64,000 nt of DNA from Neolewinella aquimaris (GTDB lineage: Bacteria; Bacteroidota; Bacteroidia; Chitinophagales; Saprospiraceae). A program made the position numbers and the translations under genes. This document shows positions 16,491-25,216 of the stretch, in pieces; the first letter of the stretch is position 1, and each line of letters starts with the position of its first letter. Below the pieces are notes generated by a model that was given only the letters and a program-made list of their open reading frames with translations, made no database searches and had not been told where the DNA came from. The stretch spans positions 1-64,000 of the forward strand of contig NZ_JACIFF010000001.1 of assembly GCF_014197245.1 (NCBI RefSeq), written 5' to 3'.

Positions 16491-17696
16491 TCAGTCTCCG
16501 ATCGCCTGGTACACCATCTGCCGCATCATATCGGAGTGGTAACCCGAATAGGGCGAACGCTGCGACAGCAGTATGGAGATCATGTTTTCCTTCGGATCGA
16601 TGAAGAAGTAGGTACTGTAGGCCCCGCTCCAGTAGTACTGACCCTCCGATCCGATGATGCCCGTTGCCGGCACGTCGACCACTACGCCGAAGCCCAGCCC
16701 GAAGCCCCAGCCGTTGCCGATGAGGTCGCCGACGTGATTCGCGGTCATCATTTCCACGGTTTTGCGACTGAGGTAGCGACGCCCGTCCAGCTCGCCCTGG
16801 TTGAGCAGCATACGGCAAAACTGCAGGTAGTCCTTCGCGGTAGAGTACAGGCCGTGGGTGCCGCCGTATATCGTATTGCCGGTACTGGGAAGCTGGCGCC
16901 CCGCAACGGCCAGACCGCTGTTGCCGATCTCGTGACTCGTGACCAGGCGCGCGGTGTTTTCCGCGGGGATATTGTATCCCGTATCCTTCATGCCGAGGGG
17001 GTCGAAGAGCCGTTGCTGCAAAAACTCCAGGGTGGTCATTCCCGAAAACACCTCAATGAGGCGCGACAGAATGTCCGGAGAGGCGCTGTAGTACCACTTT
17101 GTACCCGGCTCGGCGACCAGTGGCAGTCCGGCCAGCGTGTTCACCCGTGCCGCGATATCGGCCTGCGGGCGGAAGTAGAGCGCTCCCGCGATCTCGTTGT
17201 CGAGTTTCGTGCCTCCCAGGCCGTGGGAGAAGCCGGCCGTATGGGACATCACTTGCGCGATCGTGATTTCCTGCTCAACGGGGTCGGAAGCTACCGCGAT
17301 GCCCGTGCTGTCGTTGCGCGCTACGCGTAGGTCCTTGAACTCGGGCAGATACTTGGATACCTTATCGTTCAGTTGAAAATGGCCTTCCTCATACAGCATC
17401 ATGAAGGCTACGCTCACGATCGGCTTGGTCATCGACATCAGGTGGAAGATGCGGTCCTTTCCGAGCGCTGTTCCGGTACCTAAATTTTCCGTGCCCAGGA
17501 GCTCATGGTAGCCGATCTCGCCGTTGCGGTAGATCAGGGCTTCGGCCATGGGGATCCGCCCTTCGGCTATTTCCCGTTCGAGCCAGTCTCCGTAGCGTTC
17601 CAGTCCGACGGTCGAAAGACCGGCTTTTGCGGCATTTTGCGCGGACGCAGGAGCAAGAAAAACCAGGAGAAGCAGACAAATAAGGTAGTTACGCAT
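16491..17696 (-). CDS. Serine hydrolase, class C beta-lactamase-like
   Basis: This 401-aa exported protein has a signal peptide (MRNYLICLLLLVFLAPASAQ). The serine-penicilloyl motif S-x-x-K is Ser88-Met-Thr-Lys91 in IFHLMSMTKPIVS. The second motif is YSA at Tyr203-Ser204-Ala205 where beta-lactamases have Y-x-N. HTAGFSHGLGG is a common block in this family of esterases and D-aminopeptidases. It is most likely a periplasmic esterase or peptidase, not a true beta-lactamase. It converges on the BNR gene, with the terminator between them. Confidence 0.9.
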   Translation of the reverse strand: MRNYLICLLLLVFLAPASAQNAAKAGLSTVGLERYGDWLEREIAEGRIPMAEALIYRNGEIGYHELLGTENLGTGTALGKDRIFHLMSMTKPIVSVAFMMLYEEGHFQLNDKVSKYLPEFKDLRVARNDSTGIAVASDPVEQEITIAQVMSHTAGFSHGLGGTKLDNEIAGALYFRPQADIAARVNTLAGLPLVAEPGTKWYYSASPDILSRLIEVFSGMTTLEFLQQRLFDPLGMKDTGYNIPAENTARLVTSHEIGNSGLAVAGRQLPSTGNTIYGGTHGLYSTAKDYLQFCRMLLNQGELDGRRYLSRKTVEMMTANHVGDLIGNGWGFGLGFGVVVDVPATGIIGSEGQYYWSGAYSTYFFIDPKENMISILLSQRSPYSGYHSDMMRQMVYQAIGD

Positions 17697-17770
17697 AGCG
17701 GGTGGAGAGTGTTGAGGTCAGGAAAGTAGGGTAAATATCCGACATCAACCCCTGCGGTTGCCGCTGACGC

Positions 17771-17808
17771 AAAAAGCCCCTTCGACCGAATCGAAGGGGC
17801 TTTTTTTT
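17771..17808 (-). terminator. Intrinsic terminator of the rpmI-rplT transcript
   Basis: AGCCCCTTCGA and TCGAAGGGGCT are perfect complements around a CCGAA loop, flanked by A5 and T8. On the minus strand the stem is followed by TTTTT and lies 24 bp after the rplT stop. The other strand would also terminate, but no gene reads into it from the left. Confidence 0.88.
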
Positions 17809-17831
17809 AAAACGTTGGGCAGGCGGCGCGC

Positions 17832-18179
17832 CTACTTATTCACGCTGTTCACGACGGCGGTGAAGGCGACCGGGTGGTGCATGGCCAGGTCGGCGAGCAC
17901 TTTGCGGTTGAGTCCGACACCGGCGGTGCTCAGCCCGTGCATCAGCCGGCTGTAGGTGGTGCCGTTCTGGCGGGCGGCGGCGTTGATGCGGGCGATCCAG
18001 AGGCGGCGGAATACGCGCTTCTTGTTGCGGCGGTCGCGGTAGGCGTAGTTGTAGCCCTTGTCGACGGCGTTTTTCGCTACGGTGTAGACTTTGGAGCGGG
18101 CGCCGAAGTATCCCTTGGCGGCCTTGAGGATGCGCTTGCGGCGCGCGCGGCTGGCAACCGCATTAACTGAACGTGGCAT
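17832..18179 (-). CDS. rplT: Large ribosomal subunit protein bL20
   Basis: This 115-aa basic protein is unmistakably L20: it starts [19 protein letters not shown] and continues with [37 protein letters not shown] and [18 protein letters not shown]. It binds 23S rRNA early in 50S assembly. It follows rpmI on the same strand after a 68-bp gap, and the two share a promoter and a terminator. Confidence 0.99.
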   Translation of the reverse strand: MPRSVNAVASRARRKRILKAAKGYFGARSKVYTVAKNAVDKGYNYAYRDRRNKKRVFRRLWIARINAAARQNGTTYSRLMHGLSTAGVGLNRKVLADLAMHHPVAFTAVVNSVNK

Positions 18180-18247
18180 AATTGCTAGTTTTAGTACAGC
18201 ACGGAGACCGGTAGTGGTACTTTGGGCCCGTACTCTCGTTAAAAAAT

Positions 18248-18442
18248 TTACTTACACAAAAGGCGCTTGATGCGCTTCTCGTCGGCCTCGGAAACCAGGG
18301 CTCCGTCACGCAGACGCAGTTTGGCTTTCTTGGACTTGTTGCGCATCATGTGCGATGTGTAAGCCTGGAAACGCTTCACCTTACCGCTACCGGTAATCTT
18401 GAAGCGCTTCTTTGCACTGCTGTGCGTTTTCATCTTAGGCAT
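18248..18442 (-). CDS. rpmI: Large ribosomal subunit protein bL35
   Basis: This 64-aa protein is L35: [20 protein letters not shown], then [20 protein letters not shown]. The frame is open further upstream, to 18736, but the L35 family always starts at [13 protein letters not shown]. The ATG at 18442 has a TACCTTTG promoter element 25 bp upstream. infC, which normally precedes rpmI-rplT, is absent here; the upstream neighbour is an unrelated plus-strand gene. Confidence 0.98.
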   Translation of the reverse strand: MPKMKTHSSAKKRFKITGSGKVKRFQAYTSHMMRNKSKKAKLRLRDGALVSEADEKRIKRLLCK

Positions 18443-18467
18443 GGCACCGTTTTTTACAAATGGAGCG

Positions 18468-18475
18468 CAAAGGTA
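18468..18475 (-). promoter_or_regulatory. TACCTTTG -7 element of rpmI-rplT
   Basis: On the minus strand this is an exact TAnnTTTG match, 25 bp before the rpmI ATG. It indicates that rpmI is first in its transcript. An AT-rich repeat-like patch (ATTTACAATTTACAATTTC) begins immediately beyond it at 18479. Confidence 0.65.
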
Positions 18476-18552
18476 GGACATTAATTTACAATTTACAATT
18501 TCGGGGTGTACCATTTCCAATCGGCGGTGCCACATATCCTTACCTTGCCCCG

Positions 18553-18957
18553 ATGAAGCAACGCATTGCCCAGTTCGCACTGGTCGTGGACGATTACGAT
18601 ACCGCCATCGCCTTCTACGTCGACATCCTCGGATTCGACCTACTGGAAGACACCGAACTCTCCCCCGAAAAGCGCTGGGTACGCGTACGGCCGCGGGGCA
18701 CGGAAAACGGAGCGGCCATACTACTGGCAAAAGCAAAGAACGAGGAGGAACTTGCCGCGGTAGGCAATCAGACCGGCGGCCGGGTGTTCCTCTTCCTCGA
18801 AACGGACGACTTCGACCGCGACTACCAACGGCTGGAAAAGTACGACGTGACCATCGTACGCGAGAAGTCCGTAGAAGAATACGGGACGGTGGCCGTCTTC
18901 GCCGACCTCTACGGCAATCTTTGGGACCTGATTCAGCGTCCGGTCGGCACGACGTAG
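18553..18957 (+). CDS. VOC family (glyoxalase/dioxygenase-like) protein
   Basis: This 134-aa protein has the vicinal-oxygen-chelate fold: two beta-alpha-beta-beta-beta modules, the first from [23 protein letters not shown] and the second from [20 protein letters not shown], closing with [16 protein letters not shown]. The final Glu seen in many VOC metal sites (DPxGNxxEL) is replaced by Asp in GNLWDL. Members include glyoxalases, bleomycin-resistance proteins and dioxygenases; the substrate is unknown. The ATG at 18553 was chosen over the longer open frame because TACCTTGC at 18541-18548 lies 4 bp upstream. Confidence 0.88.
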   Translation: MKQRIAQFALVVDDYDTAIAFYVDILGFDLLEDTELSPEKRWVRVRPRGTENGAAILLAKAKNEEELAAVGNQTGGRVFLFLETDDFDRDYQRLEKYDVTIVREKSVEEYGTVAVFADLYGNLWDLIQRPVGTT

Positions 18958-18967
18958 TTCGATCGAC

Positions 18968-18975
18968 TATCTTTC
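18968..18975 (+). promoter_or_regulatory. TATCTTTC -7-like element, 4 bp from a start codon
   Basis: A one-mismatch TAnnTTTG element ends 4 bp before the ATG at 18980. If transcription starts about 5-8 nt downstream, as is usual for this element, the mRNA would be leaderless. Confidence 0.55.
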
Positions 18976-18979
18976 GGAG

Positions 18980-19678
18980 ATGAAGCTTACGTTATTCCTG
19001 CTTGCGGCCTGCTCGTTTTCCCTCTCCGCACAGTTCGATCGGGGAAGCATCGATCTGGGGCGAGATTCCATGCACTACTTGGTGTACTATCCGGAGGGGT
19101 ACGATACCTCTACCCAGGATTATCCCTTAGTACTGTTCCTGCACGGGGGAGGGGAGGGCGGCCGCGATCTGGAGAAGGTCAAGCGTCACGGTCCGCCGAA
19201 ACGGATAGCCGCCGGGACGAACTTCCCCTTCATTCTGCTGGCTCCCCAGAACCGCTTCGAGCGCGGCTTCTGGGACAACGTCGGGTTGGGCTACCTGCTC
19301 GACGACTTCTTGGCCGCGAACCGGGTGGACACCAACCGGGTCTACCTAACCGGACTTAGCCGGGGCGGCTTCGCCGCCTGGACCCTGGCCATGCACACGC
19401 CGCAGCGGTTTGCTGCCCTGGTTCCCGTATGTGGAGCCGTTGCTCATTCCTACGATATGTGGATCCCGAATGATCTACCGATATGGGTGCACCACGGCAC
19501 GGAGGACGAGCTGATCCACCCGAGCGAATCCGTGGATATGATCGAGAATTTGCAGCGCAAGCGTATGACGCCGAAGCCGAAATTGACGCTGTACGAGGGG
19601 GTGGGCCACAACGCCTGGGATCCCGCCTACGACGATCCCAAGCTCTATGAGTGGATGTTGGCCCAGCGGCGTCACTGA
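18980..19678 (+). CDS. Exported alpha/beta hydrolase
   Basis: This 232-aa protein has a signal peptide ([18 protein letters not shown]) and an alpha/beta-hydrolase core: [11 protein letters not shown] supplies the oxyanion region, [14 protein letters not shown] the nucleophile elbow with Ser, [11 protein letters not shown] the acid and [11 protein letters not shown] the His. It resembles the phospholipase/carboxylesterase and PHB-depolymerase-like esterases. It probably acts on esters in the periplasm or outside the cell. It is monocistronic and convergent with uridine kinase. Confidence 0.9.
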   Translation: MKLTLFLLAACSFSLSAQFDRGSIDLGRDSMHYLVYYPEGYDTSTQDYPLVLFLHGGGEGGRDLEKVKRHGPPKRIAAGTNFPFILLAPQNRFERGFWDNVGLGYLLDDFLAANRVDTNRVYLTGLSRGGFAAWTLAMHTPQRFAALVPVCGAVAHSYDMWIPNDLPIWVHHGTEDELIHPSESVDMIENLQRKRMTPKPKLTLYEGVGHNAWDPAYDDPKLYEWMLAQRRH

Positions 19679-19713
19679 TTGGCCTGCTCCTGCGCCCCGC
19701 CGCCCAAGCTTAT

Positions 19714-20337
19714 TCAGTCCGCCGCAACCTTCTTTTCTACGAACGCCCGCACGACCGCCAGTCCCATGTTGAAGTCGGTGTTGTTGTTGACGATGATGTC
19801 GGCCCGTTCCATGTGGGGCTGCACGTACTTCTCGTAGGCCGGCAGCACGTGGTGCTCGTAGCGGTAGAGTACGTCGTCGAGGGGGTAATTGCGTTCCACC
19901 CGGTCGCGCTTGATCCGTCGTACGACCTTTAGGTTGTCCTTGGCGTGGAGGAAGAGCTTGAGGTCGAGCAACTTACGGAGTTCCTTGTAGTGAAAAACAA
20001 AGAGCCCCTCCACGATAATTACCGGTGCCGGCTCGAAGGTGAGCATGCGGGGGGTAGCCAGTTCGTTGTTGAAGACGTACTCTTCCCGCTGGACGGTCTG
20101 TCCGTTGAGCAGCAGTTTGAGGTCCCGGACGAATTGTTTGCGGTAGATCGAGGCGGGTCGGTCGAAATTATGGACGCCGCTATCGTCCTTCTGCTGCTTT
20201 TCGCGGGGCACGTAGTAGTCGTCCATACTCAGCAGGCAAACCTTATCGTCGGGCAGGCCCTCCCGCAGTTGTCTGATGAAGGTGGTTTTGCCGCTGCCGC
20301 TGCCGCCGGTGATGCCGATGATGAAAGGTGTTGCCAT
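19714..20337 (-). CDS. udk: Uridine kinase
   Basis: This 207-aa cytosolic kinase begins MATPFIIGITGGSGSGKTTF; the Walker A loop is residues 11-18. Family blocks SMDDYYVPREKQQ, NFDRPASI, FEPAPVIIVEGLFVF and RRIKRDRVERNYPLDDVLYRYE follow. It phosphorylates uridine and cytidine for pyrimidine salvage. The longer open frame to 20463 runs through the promoter region and is rejected; CGAAGGTA at 20345-20352 (TACCTTCG on this strand) lies 7 bp upstream of the chosen ATG. It is divergent from a concentrative nucleoside transporter, so uptake and trapping are encoded side by side. Confidence 0.95.
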   Translation of the reverse strand: MATPFIIGITGGSGSGKTTFIRQLREGLPDDKVCLLSMDDYYVPREKQQKDDSGVHNFDRPASIYRKQFVRDLKLLLNGQTVQREEYVFNNELATPRMLTFEPAPVIIVEGLFVFHYKELRKLLDLKLFLHAKDNLKVVRRIKRDRVERNYPLDDVLYRYEHHVLPAYEKYVQPHMERADIIVNNNTDFNMGLAVVRAFVEKKVAAD

Positions 20338-20344
20338 ACGGGGG

Positions 20345-20352
20345 CGAAGGTA
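20345..20352 (-). promoter_or_regulatory. TACCTTCG -7-like element of udk
   Basis: It lies 7 bp before the udk ATG on the minus strand and shows the same close spacing as other promoters in the window. It faces away from TACCTTGC at 20403-20410, which serves the transporter gene. Confidence 0.5.
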
Positions 20353-20402
20353 CGTTACGGCGCCAGACTGGTTTGGCGGGGGCGCAGGTGCAGTGGAATA
20401 CC

Positions 20403-20410
20403 TACCTTGC
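20403..20410 (+). promoter_or_regulatory. TACCTTGC -7-like element of the nucleoside transporter
   Basis: One mismatch from TAnnTTTG, 19 bp before the ATG at 20430. Together with the udk element it forms a compact divergent promoter of about 90 bp. Confidence 0.5.
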
Positions 20411-20429
20411 GCCCTACCCAAATACCGCC

Positions 20430-21818
20430 ATGGATTTTCTCTACGATCTTTTTCGCACCGCACTCGGCATGAGCGTAATGCTGGCGGTATGTTACGCCTT
20501 CAGTGCCAACCGCCGGGCGATCGACTGGAAGCTCGTGGGGATCGGTGTAGCGATGCAGTTCGTACTGGCCGTGTTGATTCTCAAGGTGAACGGGGTCAGC
20601 GTGATCTTCGATTACATCGCGGCGGGGTTCCGCAAGACGCTGGAATTTACGGCGGCCGGCTCTGAGTTCTTGTTCGGCAACATTGTGAACGACCTCGACA
20701 GCTTCGGCTACATTTTTGCCTTTCAGGTGCTGCCGACCATCGTCTTCTTTTCGGCCCTTTCGGCCATCCTGTACTACCTGGGCATTCTGCAGAAGGTGGT
20801 CTTCGGTCTGGCCTGGCTGCTGAGCAAGGGGATGGGACTGAGCGGCCCGGAAAGTCTGGCCGCCGCGGCAAATGTTTTCATCGGACAGACCGAGGCCCCC
20901 CTGGTGGTAAAACCCTACTTGGAGCGCATGACCCGTTCCGAACTGTTGTGCGTGATGGTGGGGGGTATGGCTACGATTGCGGGCAGCGTCTTCGTGTCCT
21001 ACATTGGTTTTCTGGGTGGGGTGGACGAAGCGAGCCAGCAGTTTTTTGCCCGCCACCTGCTGACGGCCAGCATCATTTCGGCCCCGGCGGCCATTGTATG
21101 CGCGAAAATGTTGTTGCCGGAGGATCGCCTGGAGCTGGCGGAAGTGACCGGAAGTGCTACCGACGATCCCCACGAGGCCAAGCAACCGGAGCGCGACCAG
21201 CGCCTGGAGATGGCCGCCGACGACAGCAACAACCTGCTCGACGCCATCAGTCGGGGCACCGGCGACGGCCTGCGGTTGGCCATTAATGTCGGGGCAATGC
21301 TGCTGGTGTTTACCGCCCTGATTTACATGCTCAACGTCTTTTTCGTGGGCGGTACCGATCTGGCTAATGACCTGGCCGTTTACCTCGGACTCACGGATGC
21401 CAACTGGAATGCGGCCATCGCGGCATCGACCGACGGGCGCTTCGAAGGATTCAGCTTCACTTACCTACTGGCCCTCGTCTTCGCACCGGTAGCCTGGGTG
21501 ATCGGCGTACCGCTGCAGGACATCACCGTGGTGGGGCAATTGCTCGGCCTCAAGACCGTCATTAACGAATTCGTAGCCTACGATACCTTCCGCACCGTAC
21601 AGGCATCCGGAGCTACCCTGGACCCGAAGAGCGTACTGATCGCCGCCTATGCCCTCTGCGGCTTTGCCAACTTCGCGAGTATCGGCATCCAGGTCGGTGG
21701 CATCAGTGCCATCGCGCCCGGCCAACGGAAGAACCTGACCGAGCTGGGAATGATCGCCCTGCTCGGCGGTACGGTGGCCTGTTTGATGACGGGGACGGTG
21801 GCGGGGATGTTTTATTAA
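20430..21818 (+). CDS. Concentrative nucleoside transporter (CNT/NupC family)
   Basis: This 462-aa inner-membrane protein has about ten hydrophobic segments and the CNT signature ANVFIGQTEAPLVVKPYL, whose GQTEAPL is residues 152-158. Also typical are ALCGFANFASIGIQVGGI near the C-terminus and LGLKTVINEFVAY. CNTs import nucleosides with Na+ or H+. A charged insert (about residues 230-270, rich in Asp, Glu and Arg) lies in a loop. The ATG at 20430 was chosen because the earlier open frame crosses the divergent udk promoter. The divergent uridine kinase supports a nucleoside-salvage role. Confidence 0.94.
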   Translation: MDFLYDLFRTALGMSVMLAVCYAFSANRRAIDWKLVGIGVAMQFVLAVLILKVNGVSVIFDYIAAGFRKTLEFTAAGSEFLFGNIVNDLDSFGYIFAFQVLPTIVFFSALSAILYYLGILQKVVFGLAWLLSKGMGLSGPESLAAAANVFIGQTEAPLVVKPYLERMTRSELLCVMVGGMATIAGSVFVSYIGFLGGVDEASQQFFARHLLTASIISAPAAIVCAKMLLPEDRLELAEVTGSATDDPHEAKQPERDQRLEMAADDSNNLLDAISRGTGDGLRLAINVGAMLLVFTALIYMLNVFFVGGTDLANDLAVYLGLTDANWNAAIAASTDGRFEGFSFTYLLALVFAPVAWVIGVPLQDITVVGQLLGLKTVINEFVAYDTFRTVQASGATLDPKSVLIAAYALCGFANFASIGIQVGGISAIAPGQRKNLTELGMIALLGGTVACLMTGTVAGMFY

Positions 21819-22058
21819 ACAATGAAGTGGCTGAGTTTATCCATTGTCGCATAAACACTTGTGCTTGCAAACAACAAAGCAGTACATTGGGCGAGGCTTA
21901 GGGAAAAGGCTGGGCGAGTGATTCACGTCATTGCACGGTAAAGGGGACAGTATACACACCGCACGGCGATAAGCCTTTGCTTATCTAAGTGCTTATAGGC
22001 CCCTTACAGCGGGTTCAGGATTAATACGTTCTTTACATTTCCTAATCATACCAACAGC
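21819..22058. promoter_or_regulatory. Leader/promoter region upstream of SusC
   Basis: No gene is seen in these 240 bp. A perfect 7-bp hairpin, GATAAGC-CTTT-GCTTATC, lies at 21968-21985, followed by TAAGTGCTTATAGG. The stretch from 21990 to 22058 is AT-richer than average and carries TTCTTTACATTTCC shortly before the susC ATG. SusC genes often have regulated leaders, but I cannot name a regulator or riboswitch here. Confidence 0.4.
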
Positions 22059-25000
22059 ATGAAATTTCTTTACTCCATTCAAAAAATGGTGCTTTTACTA
22101 CCATTCCTTTTACCGGGACTGGCGGTAAACGCCCAGGCGATCACTGGTACGGTGATCGATGCAGACGGTGGTGATCCGTTGATCGGCGTGACCGTACAGG
22201 TGGACGGCACCACTACGGGAACCGTCACCGATTTTGACGGGAATTACTCCATTGCGGCTAATTCCGACGACGTACTGGTCTTCTCCTACACCGGTATGGA
22301 AACACTACAGATTCCCGTCGGTACCCAGACCACCATTGATGTCGAGATGGGTGCATCCAGCATTGCGCTCGAACAGGTTATCGTGACCGCTTACGGGGGC
22401 GCCGCAAAACAGAGCTCCTTTACCGGATCGGCAACCCAGATCAACTCGGAGGCCCTGGAGGGTCGGGCGGTGACTAACATTACGGCCGCCATCGAGGGGG
22501 CACCGGGCATCCAGTACTCTCCGGGTAGCGGACAGCCGGGTGCCAGTTCGCCCGTAAGGGTTCGTGGTTTCGGATCGGTAAATGCTTCCTCCGATCCGCT
22601 ATACGTAGTCGATGGTATCATTTTCTCCGGAAGCCTGAATAGCATCAACCCCAATGACATCGAAAGTCTGACGGTGCTGAAAGACGCTTCCTCCACCGCC
22701 CTCTACGGAGCTAAGGCCGCCAATGGCGTAATCCTCATTACTACCAAGAAAGGCAAAGCGGGACAGTCGCGGTTCAACGTCAACGTAAGCCAGGGCTTTA
22801 GCGGCCGCGCCATCCCGGAGTACGACCGGCTGGGCCCGGGACAGTACTACGAAATCCAGTGGGAGGGGCTGCGCAACAGCCTCGAGTCGACGAGTGAAAT
22901 AAGTCGTGAAGATGCCAACCGGCAGGCATCGCGTGAGATCGTGAAATCTTTGGGGGTCAATCCCTACAACGTGGCGGACAGCCTGGTAGTGGGTACCGAC
23001 GGGCGCCTTAACCCCAATGCCCAGTTGCTCTACGGCGATGACCTGAACTGGCAGGATGCCCTTACCCGCCTGGGCAACCGGACGGAGGCGAACATCTCCT
23101 ACCAGGGCGGTACGGAAACCACCTCTTACTTTACCTCCCTGGGCTACATCGACGATACCGGCTGGATCCTTGGCGCCGATTTCGGACGGGTATCGGGCAG
23201 AATGAATGTAGCCACCCAGCCCCGGAAGTGGATCAAGACCGGACTGAATGCTAACCTGGCGACCTCCACCACCAATCAGGCGGCCGACGGCGGTAGTACC
23301 AGCTTCGTCAACCCATTCTTTTCCACCCGTAACATCGCACCCATCTATCCTCTCTACGAGCACGATCCGGTAACCGGCGAGTACGTTCTGGACGATAACG
23401 GCGAGCGCATCTTTAACCTCGGCGATGACCGCATCGGTAATACCAACGGACGCAACGTCGTACAGGAAACCATTCTCAATATCGATGAGGAGAAGCGAAA
23501 CACCATGGGAGCCCGTGCCTTTGTGGATTTTTACTTTCTTCAGGATTTCAAGTTTACGCTTAACGCGGGCCTGGACCGTCAGAGCTTCAACAACGAGATC
23601 TTCGGTAACCCTATAGTGGGTGATGCCGCTCCTGACGGACGGGCATTCCGCATCAACTCCGTTACCTCTTCCATCAGCTACAACCAGTTGCTCAATTATG
23701 GCAAGACCTTCGGTGCGCACAGTGTGAGCCTGCTTGCCGGTCACGAGAGCTTCGAATACGAGTTCAACTACCTTACCGGATTCCGTACGGGATTGATCGC
23801 AACGGGCAACACCGAACTGATCAACTTCACGACCACCTCCGATTTGGAGTCCTTCACACGGAGGTACACCACGGAGGGCTACCTGGCTCGGGCCGAGTAC
23901 GACTTCGACAACAAATACTTCATCTCCAGCTCTTTCCGGGCCGACGGCTCTTCCCGCTTCGACGAAAGCGTGCGGTGGGGTAACTTCTTTTCCGTCGGTG
24001 CCGCCTGGCGCCTGGACCAGGAAGCATTCATCGCTGACGTCTCGTGGATCGATGTGCTGAAACTCCGTGGTTCCTACGGTGAGGTAGGTAACGATTCCAA
24101 CCTGGACAACGGTGCACTGAGCTTTTACGCTAGTCAGGCCTTGTTCAACCTTGGCTTTAATAACGCATCCGAACCCGGCATCCTGGTGGGTTCGCTGGGT
24201 TCCCCTACTCTGGAGTGGGAAACCAACGCCCAGAGTGACGTAGCCGTTGAATTCGGGTTTTTCGACTACCGACTGTCGGGTTCGGTAGAGTACTACAACA
24301 GGGTAACGGATAACCTTCTTTTCGAAGTTCCCCTCCCGCTCTCGACGGGCAACGATGCCGTAAATGCCAACATCGGATCTATGTTTAACCGTGGCATCGA
24401 AATCAGCCTTTCCGCCAGCATCATCAACACACCCAAGTTCAACTGGACGCTCGACGTAAACGGCTCCACCATCCACAACGAATTTACCGAACTCCCCCAG
24501 GAGGAAATCATCAACGGAAGTAAAAAGCTTGTGGTCGGCGGTTCGATCTATGATTACTGGTTGCGTGACTTCTACGGCGTTGACCCGGCGGATGGCGCCG
24601 CGCTTTACGTACTCGATTCCGAAGGCGACGCAACCGGCGACGACGTGCGCACGGTGGACGGTGTGACCGTCACCACGGAAGCGAACAACGCTCAGTTTGC
24701 CTTTGTCGGTACAGCTATTCCCGATGTCTTCGGGAGTTTTACCAACAAATTCCGGATTGGTAATCTGCGCTTCGGTTTCCTGTTCACTTATCAGCTCGGC
24801 GGACAGACCTACGACACCAACTTGGCCAACTTGCTGGACAACAACAGCTATGGCTCCGCCCTCAGCACCGAAGTGCTTAGCCGCTGGCAGCAGCCCGGCG
24901 ACGTCACCAATGTGCCGCGCATGGACGCTTCCCAGGCCAACAACTTCAATGCCGGTTCGAGTCGCTTCCTGGTGGATTCGGATTATCTCGCGCTCCGTCA

Positions 25001-25202
25001 GGCCAATATTTCCTACGATCTGCCGATCGAGCTGATGAGCCGGATCGGAATGACTTCCCTACGGGTATTTGCGAACGGAGAAAATCTGTTCCTCAAAACC
25101 ACCCGGACGGGTATGGATGTCAACCAGAACTTCAACGGCACCACTCAGAACCGCTTCACCCCCTCGCGCACCATCACCTTCGGTGTAAATGCCTCCTTTT
25201 AA
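22059..25202 (+). CDS. SusC/RagA family TonB-linked outer-membrane transporter
   Basis: This 1047-aa protein has a signal peptide ending near NAQA, a CarboxypepD-regulatory-like domain at about 27-105 (ITGTVIDADGGDPLIGVTVQV), a TonB-box/plug region at about 110-230 with the SusC signature SLTVLKDASSTALYGAKAANGVILITTKKG, and a long C-terminal beta-barrel ending VNASF. There is no STN domain, so it is unlikely to signal to an anti-sigma factor. It works with the SusD lipoprotein encoded 14 bp downstream to import large oligosaccharides or peptides. No glycoside hydrolase or regulator lies next to the pair, so the substrate is unknown. Confidence 0.97.
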   Translation: MKFLYSIQKMVLLLPFLLPGLAVNAQAITGTVIDADGGDPLIGVTVQVDGTTTGTVTDFDGNYSIAANSDDVLVFSYTGMETLQIPVGTQTTIDVEMGASSIALEQVIVTAYGGAAKQSSFTGSATQINSEALEGRAVTNITAAIEGAPGIQYSPGSGQPGASSPVRVRGFGSVNASSDPLYVVDGIIFSGSLNSINPNDIESLTVLKDASSTALYGAKAANGVILITTKKGKAGQSRFNVNVSQGFSGRAIPEYDRLGPGQYYEIQWEGLRNSLESTSEISREDANRQASREIVKSLGVNPYNVADSLVVGTDGRLNPNAQLLYGDDLNWQDALTRLGNRTEANISYQGGTETTSYFTSLGYIDDTGWILGADFGRVSGRMNVATQPRKWIKTGLNANLATSTTNQAADGGSTSFVNPFFSTRNIAPIYPLYEHDPVTGEYVLDDNGERIFNLGDDRIGNTNGRNVVQETILNIDEEKRNTMGARAFVDFYFLQDFKFTLNAGLDRQSFNNEIFGNPIVGDAAPDGRAFRINSVTSSISYNQLLNYGKTFGAHSVSLLAGHESFEYEFNYLTGFRTGLIATGNTELINFTTTSDLESFTRRYTTEGYLARAEYDFDNKYFISSSFRADGSSRFDESVRWGNFFSVGAAWRLDQEAFIADVSWIDVLKLRGSYGEVGNDSNLDNGALSFYASQALFNLGFNNASEPGILVGSLGSPTLEWETNAQSDVAVEFGFFDYRLSGSVEYYNRVTDNLLFEVPLPLSTGNDAVNANIGSMFNRGIEISLSASIINTPKFNWTLDVNGSTIHNEFTELPQEEIINGSKKLVVGGSIYDYWLRDFYGVDPADGAALYVLDSEGDATGDDVRTVDGVTVTTEANNAQFAFVGTAIPDVFGSFTNKFRIGNLRFGFLFTYQLGGQTYDTNLANLLDNNSYGSALSTEVLSRWQQPGDVTNVPRMDASQANNFNAGSSRFLVDSDYLALRQANISYDLPIELMSRIGMTSLRVFANGENLFLKTTRTGMDVNQNFNGTTQNRFTPSRTITFGVNASF

Positions 25203-25216
25203 AAGTAAGATCTAAG

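Noticed and set aside
16491-17696. Antibiotic-resistance beta-lactamase
   Set aside because: It has S-x-x-K, but the Y-x-N motif is altered to YSA and the overall pattern fits generic serine hydrolases; resistance cannot be inferred.
21968-21985. Riboswitch upstream of susC
   Set aside because: There is only one short stem and no conserved core of a known riboswitch class could be recognised.
22599-24476. A 625-aa antisense frame opposite susC
   Set aside because: Same reason: an artefact of codon bias in the SusC gene, with no signal or domain of its own.
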